Below, one piece after another: positions 1 to 6,486 of a DNA stretch of 8,221 nt (position 1 is the stretch's first letter; each line of letters starts with the position of its first letter). The stretch is from the NCBI GenBank assembly GCA_900754385.1, contig CAAECP010000109.1, positions 1-8,221 of the forward strand, in the 5' to 3' direction. A program made the translations under genes and the position numbers. Below the pieces are notes generated by a model. That model worked only from the letters and a program-made list of their open reading frames with translations. It had not been told where the DNA came from and ran no database searches. Source of the DNA: an uncultured Collinsella sp. (GTDB lineage Bacteria; Actinomycetota; Coriobacteriia; Coriobacteriales; Coriobacteriaceae).

Positions 1-386
1 ACCCGTGCGCCTATAGCGTGACGTATAACGTCACCCAGCGCCCACAGGATGACAAACCGACGCTCAACATGATTCTCAACCAGCGTAGCCAGGATATTTT
101 GGCCGCGAACAACTGGAATGTGTGCCAGTACGCCATTTTGCTGATGATGGTTGCGCAGTCGGTCGATATGATCGCTGGCGAGCTGCTGCACGTGATTGCC
201 GATGCCCACATTTACGACCGTCATGTCGATATCATCCGCGAACTTATCGAGCGTCCGCAGTTTGCCGCGCCCAAGGTAACGCTCAACCCCGATGTGCATG
301 ATTTCTACTCGTTTACGACCGATGACCTGATCGTCGAGGGCTATGAGCACGGCCCGCAGGTCAAGAACATCCCCATCGCGGTGTAG
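1..386 (+). CDS. thyA: Thymidylate synthase ThyA, C-terminal part (5' end outside window)
   Basis: This is the C-terminal portion of a folate-dependent thymidylate synthase, which methylates dUMP to dTMP using 5,10-methylenetetrahydrofolate and releases dihydrofolate. The reading frame is open from base 3 and ends at TAG 384-386. The first visible residues, PCAYS, match the catalytic Pro-Cys motif (usually PPCH), so codon 6-8 is probably the nucleophilic Cys. Further family signatures follow in order: QRSQD (phosphate-binding Arg-Ser and conserved Asp), NNWNVCQYA (the dUMP-binding Asn region) and DAHIYDRH (the conserved His-x-Tyr). The C-terminus PIAV is the usual flexible tail that closes over the active site. 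An internal GTG at 18-20 is not a real start, because the catalytic Cys lies upstream of it. folA follows at once, as in many bacterial thyA-folA operons. Confidence 0.95.
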   Translation, partial: PCAYSVTYNVTQRPQDDKPTLNMILNQRSQDILAANNWNVCQYAILLMMVAQSVDMIAGELLHVIADAHIYDRHVDIIRELIERPQFAAPKVTLNPDVHDFYSFTTDDLIVEGYEHGPQVKNIPIAV

Positions 387-395
387 GTGACGCGC

Positions 396-914
396 ATGAC
401 GTGTAAGCTTTCTGCCATTGTCGCCGTGTGTGACGACTGGGGTATTGGGTGCGAGGGCGACATGGTGGTGTCCAATCGCGCCGACATGCGCCATTTTGTG
501 GCGTGCACCAAAGGTTGCCCGGTCATTATGGGGCGCAAGACGCTGCTGAGTTTTCCCGGTGGGCGTCCGCTCAGGAATCGCCGCAACATTGTGCTCACGC
601 GCGACGAGGGCTTTGCCCCCGAGGGCGTTGACGTGGTGCATGGCATTGACGAAGCGCTCGCCGCGGTTGCCGATGAACCCGTTGCGTGGGTGATCGGTGG
701 CGGCGATGTCTATCGGCAGTTTTTGCCGTATTGCGCGGAGGCCGAGGTTACGCATAACCACTGCGTGCATGACGTGGATACGTACTTTCCCGATCTGGAT
801 GCCGATCCCGCGTGGGAGATTGCGCGGCGTGGCGGTGTTGCCACGATTGCCGCGGGCGAGGGTGACGAGGGTCTCGATTATGAGTTCGTGACGTATCGTC
901 GCGTTGAGGCGTAA
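396..914 (+). CDS. folA: Dihydrofolate reductase
   Basis: The product is a 172-residue dihydrofolate reductase that reduces dihydrofolate to tetrahydrofolate with NADPH, recycling the product of the adjacent thyA. Visible motifs are SAIVAV..WGIG at the N-terminus, an acidic RADMRHF segment (Asp30 aligns with catalytic Asp27 of E. coli), VIMGRKT (43-49, NADPH binding), NRRNIVLTR (61-69) and WVIGGGDVY (98-106, the GGG nucleotide loop). The segment MVVSNRAD replaces the textbook MPWNLPAD, so the classical Trp22 and Pro21 are Val. As I recall, many gut Clostridia reductases also lack this Trp. ATG 396 is chosen because AGGTGA at 385-390 is a perfect anti-16S match five bases upstream. An alternative GTG at 387 directly abuts the thyA stop. 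Translation is probably coupled to thyA. Confidence 0.93.
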   Translation: MTCKLSAIVAVCDDWGIGCEGDMVVSNRADMRHFVACTKGCPVIMGRKTLLSFPGGRPLRNRRNIVLTRDEGFAPEGVDVVHGIDEALAAVADEPVAWVIGGGDVYRQFLPYCAEAEVTHNHCVHDVDTYFPDLDADPAWEIARRGGVATIAAGEGDEGLDYEFVTYRRVEA

Positions 915-958
915 ATCGTCTGGCGTGAACGGTATCATCGGGTTGTTTGAATGCATGG

Positions 959-983
959 GGCGGCGCTTAGCGTCGCCTCGTTT
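959..983 (+). terminator. Weak intrinsic terminator after thyA-folA
   Basis: An 8-bp stem, GGCGGCGC (959-966) with GCGTCGCC (970-977), contains one G-U pair and closes a 3-base TTA loop. A short, impure T stretch (TCGTTT, 978-983) follows. It lies 44 bases after the folA stop and is the natural end of that unit. The T tract is weak, so efficiency is uncertain. A TATAGAT sequence at 986-992 right behind it could be the -10 element of the next gene, but no matching -35 is visible. Confidence 0.5.
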
Positions 984-1023
984 GGTATAGATGTACTGTA
1001 AAGAAGGGTGCGGGCAGGCTGCT

Positions 1024-1938
1024 ATGACTGATGCCGTTGAGGTGCTGCGAATCGATTCGCTCGAGGACGAGCGGCTTGATGCCTACGTGCGACTGACCGA
1101 GCGTGAGCTGCGCTGCGTGCTGGAGCCGCAAAAGGGCATCTTTATCGCCGAGAGTGCCAAGGTTATCGAGCGCGCAGTGCGTGCCGGATACGAGCCGGTG
1201 AGCTTTCTTTTGGGCGAACGCTGGCTCGACCAGATGATGCCGCTGTTTGAGCGCCTGGTTGTGCGCGAAGGTGCGGGCCCGGTTCCCGTGTTCGTTGCCT
1301 CGATGGAGCTTATGGAGCAGCTGACGGGCTTTAACGTGACGCGCGGTGCGCTCGCGGCGTTCCGTCGCCCGCGTCAGATTCCGGTTGATGAGTTCTTGGG
1401 CGGCGTCGTCGAGGCGGCGGGGGAGCGCCCGGTGCGCGTGTGCGTGCTCGAGGGTATTGTCGACCACACCAACGTCGGCGCGATTTTCCGCTCGGCGGCT
1501 GCGCTGAACGTCGATGGCATTTTGGTGAGCCCTACGTGCTGCGATCCGCTGTACCGTCGCTCGGCCCGCGTGAGCATGGGCACGGTGTTCCAGGTGCCCT
1601 GGACACGCATTGGCAGCGAGGCACGCGTATGGCCGCATGATGGGCTGGCGGCGCTGCACGATGCCGGCTTTTCGTGTGCTGCCATGGCTTTGACGGATGA
1701 TTCGGTGTCATTGGACGATCCCGCGCTGCAGGAGATTGACCGCCTGGCAATCTTTATGGGCACCGAGGGTGCTGGCTTGGGCGTCAAGACCATTGCCGGC
1801 TGCGACCGCGCCGTGCGCATTCCGATGGCGCACGGGGTCGATTCGCTTAACGTGGCCGCGGCAAGTGCCGTCGCCTTTTGGCAGCTGTGCCCGCACGTGA
1901 GCAACGAGTATCACTACCAGCCGGGTTTGTATCACTAG
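1024..1938 (+). CDS. SpoU/TrmH-family RNA 2'-O-methyltransferase
   Basis: This 304-residue protein is predicted to transfer a methyl group from S-adenosylmethionine to a ribose 2'-OH in rRNA or tRNA. The N-terminal part (about 1-115) looks like the substrate-binding domain of the family (FIAESAKVIERAV, then a variable middle). The C-terminal part is a SPOUT trefoil-knot domain with all three motifs: motif 1 HTNVGAIFRSAAAL (148-161, with the catalytic-type Arg156), motif 2 IFMGTEGAGLG (243-253), and motif 3 IPMAHGVDSLNVAAAS (266-281). The exact target base cannot be read from the sequence; homologues are named RlmB, TrmH or TsnR-like. ATG 1024 is preferred over ATG 991, because GCAGG sits at a suitable distance and the ten codons before it (YCKEGCGQAA) do not look like family sequence. 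It appears to be a stand-alone gene. Confidence 0.9.
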   Translation: MTDAVEVLRIDSLEDERLDAYVRLTERELRCVLEPQKGIFIAESAKVIERAVRAGYEPVSFLLGERWLDQMMPLFERLVVREGAGPVPVFVASMELMEQLTGFNVTRGALAAFRRPRQIPVDEFLGGVVEAAGERPVRVCVLEGIVDHTNVGAIFRSAAALNVDGILVSPTCCDPLYRRSARVSMGTVFQVPWTRIGSEARVWPHDGLAALHDAGFSCAAMALTDDSVSLDDPALQEIDRLAIFMGTEGAGLGVKTIAGCDRAVRIPMAHGVDSLNVAAASAVAFWQLCPHVSNEYHYQPGLYH

Positions 1939-1992
1939 CGGGGTGCTCTCGAGCTTTGCCGCCAGAGGTGTTTCGACTGCCTTCGGTCGGTG

Positions 1993-2021
1993 TTAAGCTG
2001 AAAGCGGCTTTGCCGTACTAT
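1993..2021 (+). promoter_or_regulatory. Candidate sigma-A promoter for the MATE gene
   Basis: TTAAGC (1993-1998) and TACTAT (2016-2021) are separated by exactly 17 bases. They match the -35 and -10 consensus at 3/6 and 4/6 positions. Transcription would start near 2028, about 30 bases before the GTG start at 2059. Spacing and placement are good but the hexamers are imperfect. No terminator is visible between the methyltransferase stop (1938) and this site, so read-through from upstream is also possible. Confidence 0.4.
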
Positions 2022-2058
2022 TGATGTGTTGTTTGGCGTACGCTAGCGGGGAGGGCGT

Positions 2059-3408
2059 GTGGCTAAGAAATCTACGGCTATCGATGTAACGCAGGGTGTC
2101 ATTTGGCAGCAGCTGCTGTCGCTGTGCGTTCCCATCTTCTTTAGTTCGTTCTTTCAGCAGGCATACACGCTTATCGGTACCTATATCGTCGGTCAGTTTG
2201 GCGGCAAGCTCGCGCTGGGTGGCATTCAGGCCACGATGGTGCTCACCGAGCTCTGCATTGGCTTTTGCGTTGGCGTCGGTGCCGGCTGCGCGGTCATTAC
2301 GGGCCAGTTTTTTGGCCAGCACGATGACGAGCGCCTGAGCCGATCGGTCCATACGGCCATGACGCTCGCGCTGGTGGGCGGAATCGTTTTCTCGATTCTT
2401 GGCATAGTGTTCGTTGAGCCCATGCTGGTGCTTATGAATACGCCGCATGAACTATTGGCCGAGGGCGTGGCCTATGCCCGTTGCTATTTTGCCGCCATGG
2501 TTGCGGCGCTGCTGCTCAATATGGGAACGGCATTGCTGCGCGCCGTGGGCGACACGCGCGGGCCCGCTGTGATCATCGCTTCCGGCTGCCTTGTTAATGC
2601 GGTGCTGGATGTCATCTTCGTTGCCGTACTTCATATGGAGGCTCTGGGCTGCGGCATCGCGGTGGCGCTGACCATTTGCTCCAATGCCACGATGATCGTG
2701 ATTCGTATGATGCACGCACCGGGTGCGTGGCGGCTTTCACTGTCCAAACTCGGCATTGATCCTGGTATTTGTAAGAGCATGATTTCGTGTGGTCTGCCGC
2801 TTGGCTTTCAGTCTGCTGCGTATTCGATTTCCAACGTTTTGATTCAGGTGTCGGTCAACTCGTTTGGTGCCGATGTCACCACGGCTTGGGGTCTTTCGGG
2901 CCGCCTGGATGGCATTGTCTGGATGGTTACCGAGGCGCTTGGCGTGTCGATTACCACGTTCTCGGCACAGAACTTTGGCGCGCGTAACTACGAGCGCATG
3001 CGAAAGGGCTACCATACGTCGCTCGTGCTGTCGTTTATGCTCATTGGTGGCCTGTCTGCCGTGCTGCTGGTGTTCTCGGGTCCGTTGTCGCGCCTGTTTG
3101 TCGACGATGCTTCGATTTCGGCGTACACCACGACCATCCTCCATTTCATTGCGCCGTTCTATGCGATTTTCTCGATTATCGAGAACGCCTCGGGTTCCAT
3201 CCGCGGCGCCGGCGTGAGCTTGCAGCCCATGCTGCTCACGATTTTTGGCACTGTCGTGCTCAGGGTGATCTGGGTGTTTGCGATTATGCCGTTCGATCCG
3301 TCGCTTGAGCACCTGCTGCTGGTCTACCCTGTAACCTGGCTCATCACCGCCATAATGTTCACCATCTACCACCACAGCGGCAACTGGCTAGGCCGCGCCA
3401 CCGCCTAG
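2059..3408 (+). CDS. MATE-family efflux transporter
   Basis: This 449-residue integral membrane protein has about twelve hydrophobic segments arranged as two homologous halves, the usual size and layout of multidrug and toxin extrusion (NorM/DinF-like) antiporters. These export cationic drugs or metabolites using a Na+ or H+ gradient. The N-terminal signature is recognisable as SLCVPIFFSSFFQQAYTLIGTYIVGQFGGKLALGG, followed by GAGCAVITGQFFGQ. In the second half, FQSAAYSISNVLIQVSVNSFG and AWGLSGRLDGIVWM correspond to the repeat, with ITTFSAQNFGARNYERM after it. The start is GTG 2059, preceded by GGGGAGGG (2048-2055), a strong ribosome binding site. A conserved acidic residue of TM1 (usually VDTxxVG) is Gly40 here. 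The substrate cannot be predicted. The stop TAG 3406-3408 lies inside the palindrome at 3405-3434. Confidence 0.92.
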   Translation: MAKKSTAIDVTQGVIWQQLLSLCVPIFFSSFFQQAYTLIGTYIVGQFGGKLALGGIQATMVLTELCIGFCVGVGAGCAVITGQFFGQHDDERLSRSVHTAMTLALVGGIVFSILGIVFVEPMLVLMNTPHELLAEGVAYARCYFAAMVAALLLNMGTALLRAVGDTRGPAVIIASGCLVNAVLDVIFVAVLHMEALGCGIAVALTICSNATMIVIRMMHAPGAWRLSLSKLGIDPGICKSMISCGLPLGFQSAAYSISNVLIQVSVNSFGADVTTAWGLSGRLDGIVWMVTEALGVSITTFSAQNFGARNYERMRKGYHTSLVLSFMLIGGLSAVLLVFSGPLSRLFVDDASISAYTTTILHFIAPFYAIFSIIENASGSIRGAGVSLQPMLLTIFGTVVLRVIWVFAIMPFDPSLEHLLLVYPVTWLITAIMFTIYHHSGNWLGRATA

Positions 3409-3434
3409 TCATTGGGGACGTCCCCAATGACTAG
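3405..3434. repeat. Perfect 30-bp palindrome spanning two convergent stop codons
   Basis: The left arm CTAGTCATTGGGGAC (3405-3419) is followed with no spacer by its exact reverse complement (3420-3434). The TAG of the MATE gene (3406-3408) and the TAG of the minus-strand adenosyltransferase gene (3431-3433) occupy symmetric places in the two arms. As RNA it would form a long hairpin on either strand, so it may work as a bidirectional 3'-end stabiliser or terminator. Neither side carries a T run (TATTCG to the right; GCGGTG on the minus strand), so it is not a canonical intrinsic terminator. It could also be one copy of a dispersed palindromic repeat or a protein-binding site. Confidence 0.85.
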
Positions 3435-3916
3435 TATTCGATGTCTTGGCGGGCTAGGAGGCCTTCGTCGAAGTAGTGTTTGACGGGGCGCATTTCGGTT
3501 ACTAGGTCGGCAAGGTCGGCGAGGGGCAGCAAGCCACGGCCGGTGAGTACGAGCTCCGTGGTGGCGGGCTTTATCGCGATCAACGCTTCGACATCTTCGC
3601 GCGTCACAAAGCCCCGTCGCATGGCTTCTCCCAGCTCATCCAAGATCAGCACGTCGACCTGGCTAATCTGCTCGCGCGCCAGCTCCATGATCTGTGCGGC
3701 ACAGGCTTCGGGCGTGTCGCGGTCGGCTTGCACGATGCGTAGCCCCAATCGAGGTGCTGCGTCATGTTCGGCACAGTGCAGCTTCTTGGCAAATTGAAGC
3801 ATGAGCACGTTAAGTCCATAGCCCGTGGCGCGCAGCGCGAGCCCCAGCGCAGCCGTCGTCTTGCCCTTGCCGTCGCCCGTATAGATTTGAACCTTGCCGA
3901 CTTCCAGTGATGCCAT
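3431..3916 (-). CDS. cobO: Corrinoid (cob(I)alamin) adenosyltransferase, BtuR/CobO type
   Basis: The product (161 residues) should transfer the adenosyl group of ATP to a reduced corrinoid, giving the coenzyme form of vitamin B12 or a precursor. Visible family motifs are the P-loop GDGKGKTT (14-21), LDEL (92-95), TGRG (125-128) and the C-terminal RPVKHYFDEGLLARQDIEY, which matches the RPVKHAFDAGVKAQIGIDY-like end of BtuR. It is shorter than the roughly 196 residues of E. coli BtuR, and the middle segment that carries the FTW loop in enterobacterial enzymes is reduced to QADRDTPEACAA (63-74). AAAGGA (minus strand, 3922-3927) five bases before the ATG supports the start. No other B12 gene and no cobalamin riboswitch is nearby. 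It is divergent from ftsH and convergent with the MATE gene. The symbol follows family usage; the preferred substrate is not known. Confidence 0.87.
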   Translation of the reverse strand: MASLEVGKVQIYTGDGKGKTTAALGLALRATGYGLNVLMLQFAKKLHCAEHDAAPRLGLRIVQADRDTPEACAAQIMELAREQISQVDVLILDELGEAMRRGFVTREDVEALIAIKPATTELVLTGRGLLPLADLADLVTEMRPVKHYFDEGLLARQDIEY

Positions 3917-3976
3917 CTCTGTCCTTTCGTGCCCGGCGTCGGTTTATCGCCGTCCGGGTTGGGTATTCTAGAAAAC

Positions 3977-4004
3977 ATTATCAACCCCAGTAGATGGAGT
4001 TCAA
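3977..4004 (-). promoter_or_regulatory. cobO: Candidate promoter for the adenosyltransferase gene, overlapping the ftsH start
   Basis: On the minus strand, TTGAAC (4004-3999) and GATAAT (3982-3977) are 16 bases apart and match the consensus at 4/6 and 5/6. Initiation would fall near 3970, leaving a leader of about 54 bases. The -35 lies inside the first codons of ftsH, so RNA polymerase bound here would block the start of the divergent gene. On the plus strand TATTCT (3964-3969) is a possible but weak -10 for ftsH without a good -35. Confidence 0.45.
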
Positions 4005-5901
4005 GCAGATGGAGATGGATGACAACAAACGTAGACGGAATATGATCCTCTACGTGCTCATCGCCTTCGTCGTCTACCTCGTGCTCTCGACCGTTCTGTT
4101 CCCCAACATCGGTCACACGCAGCAGATTACGAAGACCGATTATTCGACGTTTGTCAAAGCGCTCGATAAGAAGAGTGTCGACAAGGTCGAGTACAACACG
4201 GACGATTACTCGATTTATTACACCAAAAAGGGCGAGGACGAGAACATCGCTTACAAGACGACCGGTGTGCCGAATGATGCGGGCTTTACCGATCGCGTGC
4301 TTGAATCCGGTGCGTCCCTGGAGTCCGTCGTTCCAGATAAAAACTCGGGTCTGATGACCTACTACCTGCTCACACTCATCCTTCCCATGGCGATTTTCTT
4401 CCTCATCGGTTGGTGGCTCAACCGCCGCATGAAGAAGGCTATGGGCGATGACGGCCCGTCGATGAACTTTGGTGGCGGCGGTTTTGGCGGCGGCGGACTG
4501 GGCAAGTCCGGTGCTCGCGTGATCGCCTCCAAGGACGTGGGCGTGACCTTTAAGGATGTCGCTGGCCAGGAAGAGGCCAAGGAATCCCTCAAGGAGGTCG
4601 TCGACTTTCTGGAGAAGCCGCAGCGCTACGAGGAGATCGGCGCCAAGCTGCCGCGCGGTGCTCTCCTTGTCGGCCCTCCGGGTACCGGTAAGACCCTGCT
4701 TGCCAAGGCTGTTGCCGGCGAGGCCGGTGTTCCGTTCTTTAGCATTTCGGGCTCTGAGTTCGTTGAGATGTTTGTTGGTCGCGGCGCTGCTAAGGTTCGT
4801 GACCTGTTTAAGCAGGCCAAGGAAAAGGCCCCGTGCATCGTTTTTATCGATGAGATCGATACCATCGGCAAAAAGCGTGATGGCGGCGGCTTTAGCGGCA
4901 ACGACGAGCGCGAGCAGACGCTCAATCAGTTGCTGACCGAGATGGACGGCTTCGATAACCACAAGGGCATCGTCGTCCTTGCTGCCACCAACCGCCCCGA
5001 CAGCCTTGACCCGGCTCTGTTGCGTCCCGGTCGCTTTGACCGCCGCATTCCCGTCGAGCTGCCCGATTTGACCGGTCGCAAGAATATCCTTGAGCTGCAC
5101 GCCAAGAGCGTGAAGACCCAGCCGCCGATCGATCTGACCGCGATTGCCCGCGCCACGCCTGGTGCCTCGGGTGCCGATTTGGCCAATATCATTAACGAGG
5201 GCGCCCTGCGCGCCGTTCGCGAAGGTCGCAAGCGTGCAACCCAGGACGACTTCGAGGAGTCGGTGGAGGTCGTCATTGCCGGCCAACAGCGTAAGTCCAC
5301 GGTGCTTTCCGACCACGAGAAGCAGGTCGTTTCCTACCATGAGATCGGCCATGCCATTGTTGCCGCTCGCCAGAAGGGCTCTGCGCCGGTCACGAAGATC
5401 ACCATCGTTCCGCGCACGAGCGGTGCCCTGGGCTACACCATGCAGGTCGAGGAGGACGAGCGCTTCCTGACCACGCGCCAGGAGGTCCTGGATAAGCTCG
5501 CCGTCTACTGCGGTGGTCGAGCGGCCGAGGAGCTCATCTTTGGCGAGATGACGACCGGTGCCGCCAACGATATCGAGCAGGCCACCAAGCTCGCCCGCAA
5601 CATGGTGACGCGCTTTGGTATGTCCGACGAGTTTGGCATGATGGCGCTCGGTACCGTCCAGAATGCGTACCTCAACCAGGATACGTCGCTCACCTGCGCC
5701 CCCGGTACGGCCGAGCGTGTGGACGCAATTGTCGCCAAGTTGATTGAGGATGCGCACGACCGCGCCCTGCAGATCCTCAAGGAAAACAAGTTCAAGCTCC
5801 ACGAGCTGGCTCGTTATCTGTACAAGAAGGAGACGATCACGGGCGAGGAGTTCATGAATCTCCTCACGCGTGAGAACCCGCTGATGCCCAAGCAGCAGTA
5901 A
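3994..5901 (+). CDS. ftsH: ATP-dependent zinc metalloprotease FtsH
   Basis: FtsH is a membrane-anchored hexameric AAA+ protease that extracts and degrades membrane and short-lived regulatory proteins. The 635-residue length is typical. TM1 spans about 17-36, an extracytoplasmic domain lies at about 37-120, and TM2 spans about 121-142 followed by Arg/Lys. A Gly-rich linker (around [14 protein letters not shown]) precedes the AAA domain. Walker A is GPPGTGKT (227-234), Walker B IVFIDEID (282-289), and the second region of homology ends in RPGRFDRR with Arg fingers at about 344-350. The zinc motif is HEIGH (449-453), with the third ligand Asp526 in AANDIEQAT. The pore segment reads [22 protein letters not shown] instead of the usual HEAGH keeps all ligands. 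ATG 3994 lacks a clear ribosome binding site; ATG 4009 (TGGAG nine bases upstream) and ATG 4015 are in-frame alternatives and change only the cytoplasmic N-terminus. Confidence 0.96.
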   Translation: MEFKQMEMDDNKRRRNMILYVLIAFVVYLVLSTVLFPNIGHTQQITKTDYSTFVKALDKKSVDKVEYNTDDYSIYYTKKGEDENIAYKTTGVPNDAGFTDRVLESGASLESVVPDKNSGLMTYYLLTLILPMAIFFLIGWWLNRRMKKAMGDDGPSMNFGGGGFGGGGLGKSGARVIASKDVGVTFKDVAGQEEAKESLKEVVDFLEKPQRYEEIGAKLPRGALLVGPPGTGKTLLAKAVAGEAGVPFFSISGSEFVEMFVGRGAAKVRDLFKQAKEKAPCIVFIDEIDTIGKKRDGGGFSGNDEREQTLNQLLTEMDGFDNHKGIVVLAATNRPDSLDPALLRPGRFDRRIPVELPDLTGRKNILELHAKSVKTQPPIDLTAIARATPGASGADLANIINEGALRAVREGRKRATQDDFEESVEVVIAGQQRKSTVLSDHEKQVVSYHEIGHAIVAARQKGSAPVTKITIVPRTSGALGYTMQVEEDERFLTTRQEVLDKLAVYCGGRAAEELIFGEMTTGAANDIEQATKLARNMVTRFGMSDEFGMMALGTVQNAYLNQDTSLTCAPGTAERVDAIVAKLIEDAHDRALQILKENKFKLHELARYLYKKETITGEEFMNLLTRENPLMPKQQ

Positions 5902-5928
5902 CGCCGCGGCCGAGCCAGTAAACGCCGA

Positions 5929-5965
5929 CGCCCCATTTGAGCAGCTTTCTCAAATGGGGCGTTTT
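5929..5965 (+). terminator. Strong intrinsic terminator after ftsH
   Basis: CGCCCCATTTGAG (5929-5941) pairs perfectly with CTCAAATGGGGCG (5949-5961) around the 7-base loop CAGCTTT, and TTTT (5962-5965) follows. It begins 27 bases after the ftsH stop. The downstream DUF523 gene starts only 17 bases after the T tract. Confidence 0.9.
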
Positions 5966-5982
5966 GCTTGAGAGGGATGGAA

Positions 5983-6438
5983 ATGAAGATCGTGGTGAGC
6001 GCCTGCTTGATGGGCGAGAGCTGCAAGTATAACGGGCTCGATAACTACCACCGCGCGTTGGTCGAGGCTTGCGAGCGCACGGGGACCGAGGTCCTCCTCG
6101 TGTTCCCCGAGGTCTTTGGCGGCCTGCCCACGCCGCGCAAGCCGTCCGAGATTGTGAACGGCGAGGTTCGTACCTGCGAGGGCATCTCGGTTGATCGCGA
6201 ATTTCGCCTGGGTGCCCAACGTGCGCTCGATATGTGCGAGCAGGCGGGCGGGCCGGAAGAGATCGCCGCGTGCATCCTGCAGGACCGTAGTCCCTCGTGC
6301 GGCGCGGGTCGCATCTACGACGGTACCTTTAGCGGTACGCTCACCGCGGGCAACGGCGTCTTCGTTGATCTGTTGCTGCGTCACGGCTATCGCGTTATAC
6401 CAGCTTGCGAGTTCGACCCCAGCATGCTGGAGCAATAA
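5983..6438 (+). CDS. DUF523 family protein
   Basis: This 151-residue cytoplasmic protein belongs to the conserved, uncharacterised DUF523 family. The motifs are clear: SACLMGESCKYNG at 6-18 (Cys8, Cys14), FPEVFGGLPTPRKPSEI at 41-57, ILQDRSPSCG at 98-107 (Cys106) and a GNGVF segment. The paired cysteines suggest a metal or redox site, but no function is established and none is claimed here. ATG 5983 is chosen because AGAGGG (5971-5976) lies six bases upstream and MKIVVSACL is the standard family N-terminus; TTG 5968 and ATG 5977 would add residues not seen in the family. The gene sits between two terminators with almost no room for a promoter, so it may rely on read-through from ftsH or a promoter inside it. 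Confidence 0.9.
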   Translation: MKIVVSACLMGESCKYNGLDNYHRALVEACERTGTEVLLVFPEVFGGLPTPRKPSEIVNGEVRTCEGISVDREFRLGAQRALDMCEQAGGPEEIAACILQDRSPSCGAGRIYDGTFSGTLTAGNGVFVDLLLRHGYRVIPACEFDPSMLEQ

Positions 6439-6477
6439 AAAACCACCACAAGGGCACTGCTCCCTTGTGGTGGTTTT
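6439..6477. terminator. Bidirectional intrinsic terminator between DUF523 gene and dehydrogenase gene
   Basis: AAAACCACCACAAGGG (6439-6454) and CCCTTGTGGTGGTTTT (6462-6477) are perfect complements around a 7-base loop. The 12-bp GC-bearing core is flanked by A and T runs, so both transcripts end in a hairpin plus U tract (four U on the plus strand, six on the minus strand). It starts directly after the DUF523 stop codon (6436-6438) and lies nine bases from the minus-strand stop at 6487-6489. Confidence 0.92.
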
Positions 6478-6486
6478 GGGCTAGGC

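Noticed and set aside
18..34. Inverted repeat GTGACGT-ATA-ACGTCAC.
   Set aside because: It lies inside conserved thyA coding sequence (VTYNVT) away from any gene boundary, so it is probably coincidental.
967..1659. A 230-codon minus-strand frame opposite the methyltransferase gene.
   Set aside because: The translation is biased toward Arg, His and Ala, with no domain; the plus-strand gene has all three SPOUT motifs.
1939..2010. Terminator after the methyltransferase gene.
   Set aside because: Only weak four-base stems (for example CGGC-TTT-GCCG near 2005-2015) without a T tract are visible.
3917..3993. Possible cobalamin riboswitch ahead of the adenosyltransferase gene.
   Set aside because: The interval is only 77 bases, too short for a cobalamin riboswitch, and I see no B12-box-like sequence.
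3646..5802. A 718-codon open frame on the minus strand opposite ftsH and part of the adenosyltransferase gene.
   Set aside because: It is antisense to ftsH, which has every expected motif. Its translation is low-complexity (rich in Leu, Gly, Arg and His) with no recognisable domain, and such frames arise from GC-rich codon bias.
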